Below are positions 23,806-36,255 of a DNA stretch of 56,441 nt, piece after piece. The stretch lies in the NCBI GenBank assembly GCA_036897095.1, contig JAYMSP010000352.1:1-56441 (forward strand), in the 5' to 3' direction. The notes under the pieces were generated by a model. That model saw nothing but the letters and a program-made list of their open reading frames with translations. It searched no databases and was not told where the DNA came from. Positions within the stretch are counted from its first letter, which is position 1, and every line of letters begins with the position of its first letter. A program made the translations under genes and the position numbers. The DNA comes from Plantago elongata (lineage: Eukaryota > Streptophyta > Magnoliopsida > Lamiales > Plantaginaceae).

Positions 23806-23892
23806 CACGTGCAAACCCAGTGCTAGTAAAACTGACTAGTTTCCTGGAAACAAATTTCGTTGATATAAAAACGGTGAGTACTCCAACACGTG
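23806..23892 (+). promoter_or_regulatory. Two G-boxes upstream of the DFR-like gene
   Basis: CACGTG occurs at 23806-23811 and 23887-23892, and TACGTA at 23797-23802. G-boxes are bound by bHLH and bZIP factors, and DFR promoters are classic targets of MYB-bHLH complexes. The role here is inferred from motif and position only. Confidence 0.5.
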
Positions 23893-23936
23893 CATATATC
23901 CAACAAACAATTCAGACAAGGCGATTTCATGTTTGA

Positions 23937-23945
23937 TATATAAAG
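23937..23945 (+). promoter_or_regulatory. TATA box of the DFR-like gene
   Basis: TATATAAAG lies 86-94 bp upstream of the ATG at 24031, and the downstream G-box ends 45 bp before it. Transcription would start near 23970 with a leader of about 60 nt. Confidence 0.6.
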
Positions 23946-24030
23946 GGACCCATATGAATTTAAATTCATATCATTCAATCAATCCCAATATACTTGAAAC
24001 AAAAGTAAAGGAAACAGATTGTCTAAAAGC

Positions 24031-25695
24031 ATGGGAAGCTTAGCACCAGCACCACTCGCCACAGTATGCGTCACTGGAGCCGGAGGCTTCATCGGTTCGT
24101 GGCTTGTCATGAAGCTGCTAGAACGTGGCTATATCGTTCGTGCAACTGTCCGTGATCCTGGTAAACTATCATGCACTAGCAATTGACATTTACAAATTTC
24201 CTCACTTGAAGAATCTTAGTACTAACAAGTCTTGTTGTGTAGATAATGTGAAGAAGGTTAAATGTCTAACTCAACTGCCAAAAGCGGATACGAACTTGAC
24301 ATTGTGGAAGGCGGACATGACAGTAGAAGGGAGTTTTGATGAGGCCATACAAGGTTGTGAAGCAGTCTTTCACTTGGCCACTCCCATGGAATTTGATTCC
24401 TTGGATCCTGAGGTACTTTTTTTTCACTACTTAGCTTCTTTTCTAACTATGGAGCAGGACGAGGGGAGTATTAAAACGATAATCCTATTATTGACTTGGC
24501 TTGGTAATATATTGCAGAATGAAGTTATCAAACCAACGATTGAGGGTGGGTTGAGCATCATGAGATCATGCGTGAAGGCAAAAACAGTCAAGAAGTTTAT
24601 CTTCACGACAACTGCAGGGACATTGAATGTTGAAGAACACCAGAAACCAATCTATGATGAATCCTGTTACAGTGATCTGGAGTTCATTTACTCCAAGAAA
24701 ATGACTGGATGGGTTAGTTCATCTATACTTGCAAACTTCTAAAGGAGTGATAATAGAATGATGTTGAGAATGATTCTATTTTCTGTGCAGACATACTTTG
24801 TGTCTAAAATACTGGCTGAGAAAGCAATGATGGAAGTGGCTAAAGAGAATGATATAGACTTCATTATCGTCATACCACCTGTGGTTGTTGGTCCATTCAT
24901 CAACTCCACATTTCCACCTAGCCTAATCACTGGTCTTTCGCCCATCACCGGTACTATATGCCTCATGTTTTCAACATCATAACATGTAACATGCTGGAAC
25001 TAACGATAATTTTTTTTCTGTGCAATTTGACCAGGGAATGAGGCTCACTACTCAATCATGAAGCAGGGCCAGTTTGTGCATACAGATGACATATCTGAGG
25101 CACATATATTCCTGTACGAGCATCATCCCAGAGGAGAACCAGGAAGATACATTTGCTCCTCTGATGATGCTACCATTTATGATATAGCAAAATTGATCAG
25201 AGAAAAATGGCCCGAGTATTATATACCCGAAGAGTAAGCCTTCTGGTTTTCTCATCTATAGCAACCGATGCAGATCGCGTGTAACCCACAAGCATAACAT
25301 ATTCTCATTTGATAAATTACACAATCATCACACATGAACATAATAAATCCTACATAATTCAAGATGTTGCATTTGAATAAATACTGTACATAACGAATTT
25401 ATAGCTGAATAGGAACACTGTTGTTTTAATCAACAGATTTGAGGGCATCAACAAGGATATAAATGTGGTGAGATTCTGCTCCGACAAATTGACAGGATTG
25501 GGCTTCAAATTCAAGTACGGCTTGGAGGAAATGTTTAGAGGAGCCATTGAGACTTGCCGAGAGAAAGGAATGCTTCCATATTCCACTCAAAAGCATAGCA
25601 ATGGAGAGAATATTACACCAGATACCAAAAACAAGCAGAAGTCTCTTGGTCAAGAACAAGAGTCAATTCTCACACCAGATGAGAAACATAACTAA
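24031..25695 (+). CDS. DFR: Dihydroflavonol 4-reductase-like NADPH-dependent reductase
   Basis: The CDS joins 24031-24160, 24243-24412, 24518-24712, 24791-24950, 25035-25233 and 25437-25695, giving 370 residues; six exons is the usual DFR layout. DFR reduces dihydroflavonols to leucoanthocyanidins in the cytosol, feeding anthocyanins and tannins. The Rossmann motif [12 protein letters not shown] (14-25), the NADPH-binding VRATVRDP, and DFR hallmarks [35 protein letters not shown] and [10 protein letters not shown] are present. Tyr167 and Lys171 of the YFVSK catalytic motif are intact, and Asn137 sits at the substrate-specificity position. The catalytic Ser (128 in grape DFR) is Thr132 here, in FTTTAGT. 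It also has a polar C-terminal extension of about 35 residues and other deviations (IPPVVVGPF for the usual IPTLVVGPF). It could be true DFR or a diverged DFR-like enzyme. Confidence 0.88.
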
Positions 25696-26095
25696 TGAGA
25701 GAATGCCCTGCTGCTCTTGGACATTAAAGAAAACCACACCAATGAAAAGTTCTAGAATTTGTTGCAAGGAGTATATTGTTTCATCTATTAAGGCCATCTA
25801 AGAATTTGTTGTACCAGAGAAATTCAAATCATTGTAATGCTTTTTAATAAGGCTCCGCCGGTATTGAGTTATAACAGTGACAGTTGAACTTGGTACAAAT
25901 TTCTAACTTCTAAGTTCAAAGTAGAGAGAACAGACTGGTGTTTATTGATAGATTTTCTACCAATTTCAAAAGAGCACATTTACAGAAAGAATCACAAGTA
26001 AGAATTTAACTGCAATGGAATGATAAATAAGGAATTTACTTGCCGCAGACAGATTTTCCTAGACAAACTGTACAGTGAGTGAACTATGCCTTAAG
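25696..26095. other. Convergent 3' flanks of DFR-like and auxilin-like genes
   Basis: A 400-bp gap between convergent genes, presumably both 3' UTRs. No further feature is seen. Confidence 0.45.
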
Positions 26096-29000
26096 TCACC
26101 ACTCCTCCGAGTTGAACTTGTTCCAGGCCTCCTACATTACAAGGAACATGAACATCAAAGGCAATAGAAAAGGTAAGAGAGCACAGGACCAGAATATTCT
26201 GTTTTGGCACAAAGCAAATCTTAAGATGCTGCTAATATAAGAAAGAAAAGCATCACAAGGTTTAATTGCATGTAACAAAAATGTGAATGTATTGATGAAT
26301 ACATATGAAGCCAATGGGATTTGAACCATAACCTTCATCAAGTTACATCATAAAAGAAATACGATATGCATAAAAGAAGATTATAATATTCTGGTTTTTC
26401 TAAGCACACACACTGCAGAAAACCAGTAGCAGTATCAGTGCAATGGAGCACACACGAAATGAGGCCTTAATGTCAAATTATGAAGTTTCTTGGAATATAA
26501 CAGAATTAAAAAGTTTATACTCTCCAAGAATGAAGAATAAACAGGGTGGTCTTAAGCAATGTCGTCAAGAATCTAACACCTCAGGGCTCAGGCAATGATG
26601 TTTATACTCCCAGCCTACCAGGCAATGGAGAACTGTAAAGTCTAAGTTCATTAATTTTAACTTTTCTAACAAAACCACATCCTTTGGAAAAGTTCTATAT
26701 CTAGGCAAAGGATAATCATATGTAAGGCAAAGGAAAAGTTCTATATTTAGGCAAAGCACATGATAATAGGAATTCACCAAAAGTTTCTAGACCATTTTCC
26801 CACACATCAAACAGATTTGTCACTCCATATAGAGACAAGATTTCAGCATTTCCAACATTATTTTGTTGTTACAGGAGACTATCAAATGCAAACTAACAAA
26901 TTAGTTCTTAAGAGCTAGTTCAAGACATTGATGGTTAAGCAGTAACGTTATCACATCTTCATTTAAGAGACAGTTTCAGAGTGCACTCAAACAGTGCCGC
27001 TATGGATATTGTACATTAAAATACCACAAGTCAACTAATTTATGACCATTGAAAATAAGAAAAGAGATGAAATAACTTAGCATTACACCGACCTTAAGAA
27101 GATCAAAAACCTTCTCACATATGTACTTTTGCTGAAGTGTTGCACCACGTTGCTGTAATTTATCAGGGTGCACAAAGAGAGTCGCTTTCCTGTAAGCTTT
27201 TTTCACAGCCACCGTAGTTATAACTTCAGTTAATGGAACTGGCTGCCAACCGCTGTTTGATCCGAGTATCTGAGGAGATATCATACACAAGTTAAGTCCA
27301 AATCTATTAGTTATTTCTTCAAGTGTTGAACTGTTGACGTGCTAAAGGATTAAAATGCATGCCACATTAATGACAAATTAGGACTAGATTGCTACGCCAC
27401 AGAAAATGCATGCCGGCTAACATAAGAAACGTCAGTGAGACGTTTGTGCATATAATAGGACAACACATACATATTGCAGTGTAGAAAGCAGTGCTCGAAG
27501 ATTTCCCTCTTTTCCTCTTGACCACCTCTTGACTTCAGCATCAAGAGTTTCCGCAATTCTCTGCAGCAAAATTTCCATAATAAATTCCCAACTCAGGTGA
27601 AAAATAAGAATCTCACTCAAAGAAACAAAAACATACATTCCTCTCCTCTCTTTCCTTCTGGGCGAAAATATCACGCTTAGTTTTCTCAGCCAGTGCGTTT
27701 GCCTGACATCATGCCAAAATATATCAAATAATGGCAACATCATAATATAGGGATTAGGGGAGAAAAAAAGAAAGATAGAATCAAAGGTACATACTGCTCG
27801 CTCAGCTGTTCTTCTGTACCTCTCTAACCGAGCTTTATTTCTCTGCGGTGATTCGCCTTCGGCGCCTACAAAATTAGGTATTCTCTAAGACCCCGTGACA
27901 TTTGTCTTCTTTATATTTGATTACTTTCATAAAAACAAGTATATTACTAAATTCCAGCTATAAGTAGACAGAAATACAGCAGTCCAGGGACATTATGAAA
28001 TTGCCAAATAATCATTACAGTATTTAGCTAAATATAAATTACATACCAGCATTAGCTGGGAGAGTTGAATGTCTCAACCCATTTGAGGTTCCTCTATCCT
28101 GAAAGTGAATGTCCTGAAAAATCCAGCAACATATCTCATTAAATTTCAAGCAAAATGGTTTTACACAAATAAAAACAAGGAAGCATACTCACAGATGACT
28201 TAGAGCCTTGTTTCATATCAGAAGATCCATAGGAAACAGAAAATTTCCCAGGGGCAGATCTTTCTATGCGTTCAAATGCAGCCCTTTCAGCCATTGATTT
28301 TTCCATAGCCCTCTGCCTAGTCTCTGCACTTGCTCTCTCCATAGTAGCATACTCAGTCCTTTGCCTGGCCTCCAACGATGCCCTCTCCAGTCTCTCTCTA
28401 GCCTGTGCCATAGCTCTTTGTCTTACTTCAGCAGTAGCTCTTGCCACAGCAGCTCTCTCTGCCTTTTCACGAGCTTCGGCATAGGATTTTTCATAAGCAT
28501 CGAAGGCTGCTTTGTCAACAGCCATCCTGTCCTTTTCTCTTTCCCTTTCCCGCTCCCGTTCTTCTTCTAGTTTTCTTAAATGTTCATTTTCCAGCTCAAT
28601 GTCCCTTCTTATTCTATCCCCTATCTTTTGGTCTTTTGCAGCAATAGTCTCTTTCACGTTTCTGTCTCTTGTTTCACCAATTTGATCCTTGGCATATTTT
28701 CTTGAACACAACTGATCCTCATTATGTCCAGAGACTGATGAAGCATCCTCCCCTATACTTCCCTTGACAACTCCGCATGTAGTGGAGCTAGCCCTGACAT
28801 CTGCCGCTTTGATGATGACTGGAGTTTGTTTGATTGTTGGCTCCTTGTTCTCTTCAGAAGAATTTACCTTGCCAATCTCATGGCTACTACCAATTGGCGA
28901 TGCAGTCTTCTCGGGGAGAGTACATGCAATCTTCTCCGGGAGAGTACATGCAGACTCCCTTCTAATGCCACCCATATTTGAATCTTTCAATTGCTCGGGT

Positions 29001-32000
29001 GAAGATAACAACTTTGATCTTTTCCCGGTGCTAGAACTTTCAGCTTGCAACTCATTTTTATTAATGCCAACACTGTTGAAGTGGCCATTTACAATGTGGT
29101 CCTCTGTTTTAGCCCCACAATATGCGCGTTCCTGACTTTTTTCTGTTATATGAGAAGTACCATCCCTTGTAGTTGCAGCCTCTTCTTCAAACTTGTGTTC
29201 TTGATCAGGTATCTTCATATTATCCCCTTTTACAAAAGCATTAATCACGTGGTCCCAATTTATTCGCACATCATTTTCATCTAACTCAATGAGCTCATCT
29301 TCATCAGCCTCTTCACTCAGCTTTTCTGAACCAGTATCACTACTCAAGGACTTATTCGGTTCAGTATCAGACTTACTGTCTCTTAAATCATTGTCTGTTT
29401 CTAAGATAACATCTCTCGTTCTCTCTTTTCTTATGACTGACTCTGACACCACATGTTGTCCTTTGTCATCTTTAGCCTGTTCAGAAGCAATTATAAATGT
29501 CAAATCATTTGAGATCTCTTCAACAGCCTCAACACTACTCACCTTGTCTTTGTCAGCAAAAAGAGTAAATTTTTCGTCCGCATTGCATTCATGCAAAATA
29601 GCTTCACATGCTTCCTTGACGCTCTCTTCATTTTCCGTAGCATCTTTGGCCAACTGCTCATTCTCTACCAGCATATGAGACTCTACTAATTTGTTTTGAT
29701 TTCCTAACCAAGAAGCTCCATATTGTTGCTTTTCAGTAGCTTCCTGTTCATTTCTCTCATTTACTCTCTCACTGATTCCTTCTCGCCCCACATTATGTAA
29801 TCTTTGCTGATACTGCTCACTCAGAAGACTTTTCTCAAATTTTTCATTGGTCATCTTTCTTGTTTGAGCATCTCTGAACCTATTGATCTCGGAAGATGCA
29901 TTTGAACTGTAATTTTGTGCTGCATCTTTTTGAATGCAACCAACTTCAACTCCACCATGTTCAGACAAATCAAGGTCTATATTTGGCATTACACGTTCTC
30001 CAGCTTGCTGCTGGTTATGCTCTGAAAACTCCTTTCTGCCTCCCGACAGCATCTCTGTTTCCTCGCTCCGGTGCTTGTTGCTCCCATAATAACTTTCCCC
30101 CATCATTTCGAATTGATTCCTCTTCCCATCCCACCTAGCAGCATCCTGTGTATCACCATCTTCCTTCTGACTAGAAGCTTTTGACTCTGTTGTATTTGAG
30201 TTCCTACAAACTTCTGGGTTTTGAAATTGTATTGGAACATTTATATTGGATTCCGCAACCACCTCAATATGCTCTGCAGATATATCTTTTTCAATCACCT
30301 CAAAATATTCTGTTTCTTTCCTCCATGCAACAGGACATTGAGGTATATCAGTAAAAGGCTGGTGAAATTGCAGTCCTCCGCACACTGGAAATTCTTCCTT
30401 TCTGTCCTTTGCAGAAGGTGGTGAAGTTGTGGGACGCTTTCTATGTGACTGAAGGATTCTTTTACCCTGAAAGCTGTCGTACTCACCAGCTTTCTGGTGC
30501 ACTTGCTCCTCTTCTTCCATAGCATCTTCCAAATGCCATTTGCTATCATCCCATGAGTCCACTCGTTCTACTGATCCTTTAGTGCTGACACGCTTCACGT
30601 TGAAAATTTTATTATCATTTCTGAAAGCCTTGATCGATGGGATTGCATCTACATCTACGTCAAAGGGAGCCGTGGAACCATCCACCACTATGTCAGACCC
30701 ATAACTTTTAGAGATCTTGTGTTTTGAATGTAATCCTTGATGTTCTTCCTTTTTATGCGACTGAAAGCTGTCATACTCACCAGCCGTATGGTGCACCTGC
30801 ACTTCTTCCATACCATCTTCCAAATGCCATTTGCTATCATCCCACGAGTCCACACGGTCTACTGATCCTTTACTGCTCACACGCTTCATGTTGACATTTT
30901 CATTTCCATTTCTGATAGCCCCGATCGATGGGATTGCATCTACATCCATGTCAAAACCAGCCGTGGAACCATCCACCACTCTGTCATACCCATAACTTTT
31001 AGAGACCTTGTGTTTTGAATTCAACCCTGGGCGTTCTTCCTTTTTATCTTCCTTTTTATCAACCAATGCAGGCGGGGGCCTGGAAGGCGGTGGCAGTCTA
31101 GAGGGCTTAGTACGAAGACTGAAATCAGAAACCGACACAAATGGTCTTTCCAGTGAGAAAGTATCACTTTCATGTTCCTCAGAATGACTATAGTCACTTT
31201 TACGTGTGTAAGAGCCACTCTCTGAGGGGTTAGACAGACACTTCTTATGTTTAACATCATCAATCACAGGCTCAGTACAGACCTCAAACTCCCGATCCCC
31301 AGAAATAGGAGCTTCAAAGTGAGAAACAGTGTGTTCAGGACCAGCACCAAACTTAATCCCATCACTGGCCTCGGCAAACACTTCGTCCATAACTCTCCGG
31401 CCAGACTTGCTATAAGACACATCTAATTTCTTCTTGCATTGCAACGACTTGTGAGAATCAGCACCGGCATCTGATAATCTGCAACTCGTCTCCGACCCAG
31501 CCAACGGATCTAGTTCATCCGAGAGAGTTCCACTTTTTGCTGGACTCCTGATAATTTCAGTCAGAAAAATCACTAATAAAATTTCAACAGCATTTATTAA
31601 AATTGAACACAAACACCCTCAGCATATAGACGTATGAAATCAGAAAGAAAGAAAAAAAGAAAGAACGAAACACGTTGATAAACTAGCTCTAACTGTGAAG
31701 AATTTGGGCCCATCTGAGAACAGAGATGAGAAGTTAAAAACAAGTCCCACTCCTTTATGCCTTAGCCTAAGTAAAACAGAACGAAGAAGTTAAAAAGGCT
31801 AAATCCAGTAGAAGATTACTTAATCACATAAGGTACAACTCTTGGTGCAAGTCTCTGTCAATCATAAATGCTGAATTTCATTCAGTAATCCAACAAATCC
31901 AGTCCTACACAAACACTTGATTAAGAACCAGTTGGTACCACCAAAACATCTCTATCCCTAGAAATGATGAATTAACTCTAATACAAGCTCACTATAACAA

Positions 32001-32470
32001 TTCCATCACACAATAGACAGGTAAGTAACTCACATCACATCATACCAAACAGTAAAATAATCTTCCATTCAAATTTCAAAAAGAAAAAGAAAAAGAGGAA
32101 ATGCAGAATGTATGTATATGTATGTGTGTATATACCAGGACTCATCGGAAGAGTCATAACCAGCACTGGACTGGCCAACAACATCCTCAAACGACGCCGT
32201 GTAATCGAACCCCCTACTCTCACCAAAAACCTCCCCGTATGTGAAATGGAGCTCGGAATCATCAGAGTCGACGATCGGAATGTCGATCACCGGAATAGAC
32301 GAGGAGCGAGAAGAGTGAAATCCGCCGAAAATCTCAGCGTAGTCCTGGAGCCTGGGAGCCAATGTAGGCGTGCCGAAGTTGGGCGCACCACCGAAAACGT
32401 CGTCGTAGACGGAGTTGCTTGGGTTGGAAGTGAAGGCTCGTTTGGGAAGAGGAAGGTTACTGCTCGCCAT
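26096..32470 (-). CDS. AUL1: Auxilin-like J-domain protein (clathrin uncoating)
   Basis: The CDS is complement of 32136-32470, 28193-31547, 28047-28113, 27795-27865, 27637-27702, 27471-27560, 27093-27269 and 26096-26131, giving 1398 residues with all junctions in frame. Auxilins recruit Hsc70 through a C-terminal J domain to strip clathrin coats from vesicles. The J domain fills the last 70 residues, with HPDK at 1362-1365 and the plant-auxilin text [20 protein letters not shown]. Before it lies the conserved [20 protein letters not shown] helix and a long charged coiled coil ([17 protein letters not shown] to about residue 1215). The rest is disordered and acidic. N-terminal SVYDDVFGG and DYAEIFGGF are typical of plant auxilin-like proteins. 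Residues about 284-472 hold a tandem duplication. The first exon pair joins at Trp112. Whether exon 3 starts at 28113 or 15 bases later is uncertain; both keep the frame. Confidence 0.9.
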
Positions 32471-33170
32471 TGGAGAAATTTGTTTGAGTTTTCTGCTCTA
32501 GTTCCTCTTCGTGCGCACTTTGTTCGAGGCTATTTGTGCAGTGAGAGTGAAGGAGTGGGGTACATGGAGAAGATGGAACAAGGAGGGAGGGGTAGAATGG
32601 GGAATGTGTGTTTGAATTTTCAGAGAAGACAAATTTTCGTGCTTTCTTTTGGGTAATATAATAAGGGAAGATGGACCGGGTTTTGCGGCCTTTGTCATTG
32701 TGTGAGTAGATGACCATTCTGTCCTTACTTTTTTCGGGCTTTCTTTTCTCCTTAATTCCATACTGCTTAAAAACCACATCTAATTACTAATAGTGTCACT
32801 CCGTAATCTACCGAAATTGAATTGAATTGCATTGAATATTTTATATATTAAAATTAATATAGAGCTTGAAAAATTAATGATGATGTATTTGAATTTGTAT
32901 AGAAGATTAATGTTGAGCGTGAAAGATTAAATCTGATGTATTTGAAATTGTTAGGGTAATGTAGAGCGTAAAAGAATAAAAGATAATATATTTAATTGTT
33001 ATAGGTGCATAAATTATGTGAAAAAATTAATATATTCATTTTTATTTTTATTCATTTTTTGGAGAAAGGAGATAATGTGTGTACTTATCATTAATTTTGA
33101 TTTTTATATTATTTAACATATGTCATTAGCTAGGTTTTATATATTTTTGTTTAAAAAAAAATATTGAAAA
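32471..33170. other. Promoter and spacer of auxilin-like gene
   Basis: Nothing coding is seen beyond antisense chance ORFs over the leader. Three loosely repeated segments of about 50-60 bp (GAGCTTGAAAAATTAATG, GAGCGTGAAAGATTAAAT, GAGCGTAAAAGAATAAAA) start at about 32863, 32916 and 32964. They form a short degenerate tandem repeat. Confidence 0.4.
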
Positions 33171-33249
33171 CGGAGCACAACTCAGTTGGTGATACGCTTC
33201 ACCTCCAACTAGTAGGTCGGGGGTTCGAATCATTTTAACCGTTTAAAAG
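33171..33249 (+). mobile_element. Very short tRNA-derived SINE-like element
   Basis: A 79-bp block with box A-like CTCAGTTGGTGATACGCTTC (33181-33200) and box B GGTTCGAATC (33222-33231), ending in CCGTTTAAAAG. It lies between near-direct repeats AAAAATATTGAAAA (33157-33170) and AAAAATATTAAAAT (33250-33263). It is related to the intronic insert at 5917-5987. It does not fold into a full tRNA cloverleaf with an acceptor stem that I can see, so it is not a tRNA gene. Confidence 0.65.
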
Positions 33250-33429
33250 AAAAATATTAAAATAATGTATATATATATTATCTCATAAATGTCAAACTTT
33301 TGATTAAGAAAGGATTAATATGAAGAAGTAATATTATTATATTTTCATAAAATATGTTAATTGTGATTTGATTTCAAGATTGGTTTGAGCACTTTGATTC
33401 TGTTTATCGCTAGATTTTAATTTTTATTT

Positions 33430-33590
33430 TTTTTGGATAAAAAGTTCGTTATGTGAATGTGTAAATATTTAAATAAGTAGCTAATTTGAAAAGTTAATCA
33501 AGTTGATTTATTGAGGGAAAAGAGCCACATGACCAACTACCAATTAAATTTTCAGATAGTTTTGCTAAACTGAGCATTTGTTAAGTTTCT
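33430..33590. repeat. MITE-like repeat, family 2, copy 3
   Basis: Contains AAAAGTTCGTTATGTGAATG, AGTAGCTAATTTGAAAAGTT and AATCAAGTTGATTTATTGAG, then CAATTAAATTTTCAGATAGT. These match the copies at about 6765-6935 and 18600-18945. Boundaries are approximate. Confidence 0.45.
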
Positions 33591-35973
33591 GCAGTGTTAT
33601 ATGATAATCTTGGTGCAATGTAACGTTTTGTGTACTGCTCTGAGCATTTCTTATGAATTATGCAACATTTTTCTTTCGTATTGATGGAGTTCCATTTTGC
33701 CTTTTCCAGATAATTAAGAGAAACAAAATCCACTACTAATTATCAATAAACAACCATTTAATTACATATTTAGACCATATAACATGTTATAATGGCAGAC
33801 AAATATCCTAACATTTATTTTGAACAGATATGTTGCTAAATATCCCATTGAAAGTTCATTTGATAAATCACTACACGTTAATAACTTATAATTAATGAAA
33901 TAAATTAGTTGATTTTGTGTTCATACATTCTATATGGTTCACGAATCATCTAATATTTAAAAAGAGAATCAGCTTTTGTAATTGTTTCTACAAAAATGGG
34001 GCAGAATCTTTAAATTAAGCTATCTACTTTATAAGTTCTCAATTTTAATCACCCAATACTATATTAATGATCTCACTAACAATAATTTTTTCACTTTTTC
34101 TTTTTCACAAATAAAGGCAGGTTCATATTTGTAAAGCTAAAAAGCAGCTCAAGTAGTGATCACATCATATCATATCATGACCATTATATTCATCCATTTT
34201 GCTCAAAACAATTATTTTGCCTCCGCTGACACATCATATTCATAACTTGTGACTACTGAACGTCTTACCTAAACTCAGAAAACAAACAAGACATGTATCT
34301 CTTCAATTTCTAGAATGTTCCGGTATGGATATCACCGTCACTGTTTTACTAGGGTCGTAACTAACCATTTTAAATGCCCTACCATGAGTTAGATTTAGAC
34401 CGTGAGTGTATAATATTCGTATTCTTAACCGATCAACATGGATACATCACGCGGGTTGATATTGTTCGCAGGACATGTACGCTAACAATTTGTAATTCCC
34501 TTATACACAGGATTTAGGAACCCTTCATTTTCATGGAATTTTAAGGGTTAAAATGGTTTGCACGTTTTATTGAGAAACCCAATAACTATAAAATTAATTG
34601 TTAAATGTGATGTATATGCAGCTACCTACCATGCAACTCCATTGGTACCATGAATTTAAATTGCATTACATCGATCATCAATGTTCGATACTTTGTTTTA
34701 TTACTCCTATTTTTAATATCGTTGACTTTCAGTTTACTTTTTTTTTTCTTCCTAAATTGGATGATTGGGTTAGTTGGGAAGATTAATGAATCTCTAATTG
34801 TTCCCTCTTATAGAAGAACATGTCTTCTTCGAACTCATTTATTAGTAACTACTTGTTGTAACTTGTAACACTCGTCATGGCATATTGACTAGTGAGCGAA
34901 ATAGAATATATGTAAGTAGATCATCAATTTTCCCTATTAATATGATGCATTTTGATTCTAAAAGTAAATTTATGCTAACTCCAATTCAAAGTAGACAAAA
35001 TCGTGCTAACCGGATGTATCCATAGGCCATATCATCCACAACCTCACTGGCGTAAAAGTCGGTTAACTCAGTTTCGATCATTTAATGGTACAATGTACTC
35101 CATGTGGATTAAGAATGTGAGTGGCATAATGTATACTGAGTACCCGTACATAAGTAGAGATACACCCACATATCGTATAACACATTATGTTTTATATTAA
35201 AATTAAATTTGAATTCACAGATTACAGAACAACCTTTAGTTTACTATTGCAGTATAGAAAAAGAAAAAAAGAAGAGGAGAAAAAGAACAAGGATCGGACC
35301 AATGACCAAACATGTTGGGTGGTTGAATTTACATGTTTTACGACAGAAAAGAAGGAAGGAAAGAAGAAGAAAATAAAAGAAAAAGATGCTTAGGGGAGAA
35401 AAGGCAAAAGGAAAACATATGTTTCCTTAAGATAGACAAACTCCCCTTAATTTAATCCTTCCTTTTTGAAAGAAGATTTAACCTTAATCTTCTAAGTTAA
35501 ACTTGTTCAGTCCAGTCTATCCTCTACCTTATCCCAATACATTTTCCAATGTTTTTTGTGGATGTCACTTTGGTTGAAGATTAATACAAGAAAATTAAAC
35601 CCAAATTTATTTCTCTAATGATCTCGAATTCTCGCTGTAATAGGCTCCAGTGTTCCACACGGAATCGAACAAAGTAGTCCACAAGAGTAACAAGACGATG
35701 TTAGAACAACTACTTGTTAGTGACATGGGCGGAGTCCGAAATCCACTAGTCTTAAATAGAAGGTCAAAATTTCTACAAGTTGGGTCCGGAGTAAAAATAT
35801 CAAAACCAACGTCCTTCTTAATACTATCATTTAAGATACAGGTGTGTTTCAATCTTCAATAATACAAAAGATGGATATAGTAGTGGAAGGATAATTACAA
35901 TAAGTGGAAGTATTTTTTTTATGAGAAGATAAAGATGATGATTTGGATGAAAGGAGCAAGCTAGGCAACATGA
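33591..35973. other. Spacer, no gene
   Basis: AT-rich sequence. A purine-rich AAGAAGAAA tract at 35258-35390 gives a long Lys/Glu ORF that is compositional. No family features are seen. Confidence 0.5.
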
Positions 35974-36255
35974 TTATGTCACATAATTACTTGTGTATAA
36001 GCATGCAGCCTGTGCCTGTCTCTCATTTCTTACACAAGCTTCATCATCACATTTTAAGAGTTCAATTTCACTAAGTATAATGTTGCATGCGCATTCTGTG
36101 CTAAGCTGATCCTCATCATTTAGAAGATTAGCATGTTGTAATATATATTCCTTAAAACATTCTTTATGTTGTTGGAGCCTGTGTGGATCCTCCACATCCC
36201 ACAGGTGAAGTAGTGATATATAACATGCCACTCCCATAGATTCAATGATTTGCAT
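35974..36255 (-). CDS. Doubtful ORF of 93 residues, possible gene fragment
   Basis: An ORF with unusually protein-like composition (for example HKECFKEYILQHANLLNDED and IILSEIELLKCDDEACVRNE): amphipathic, Cys-containing and helix-prone. I do not recognise a family, and no partner exons with clear splice sites were found. It may be an exon of an unrecognised gene, a decayed fragment or chance. It lies 3' of the gamma-CA-like gene on the same strand. Confidence 0.25.
   Translation of the reverse strand: MQIIESMGVACYISLLHLWDVEDPHRLQQHKECFKEYILQHANLLNDEDQLSTECACNIILSEIELLKCDDEACVRNERQAQAACLYTSNYVT

Noticed and set aside
28266..32656. Several plus-strand ORFs across the auxilin-like gene
   Set aside because: They are antisense shadows of the long, low-complexity minus-strand exon.
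33171..33249. Functional tRNA gene
   Set aside because: Box A and box B are present, but there is no acceptor stem pairing or full cloverleaf, and the block has retroposon-type flanks. Called SINE-like instead.
35258..35393. Lys/Glu-rich ORF in the spacer
   Set aside because: A purine-rich AAGAAGAAA tract keeps the frame open; there is no start context, homology or splice structure.
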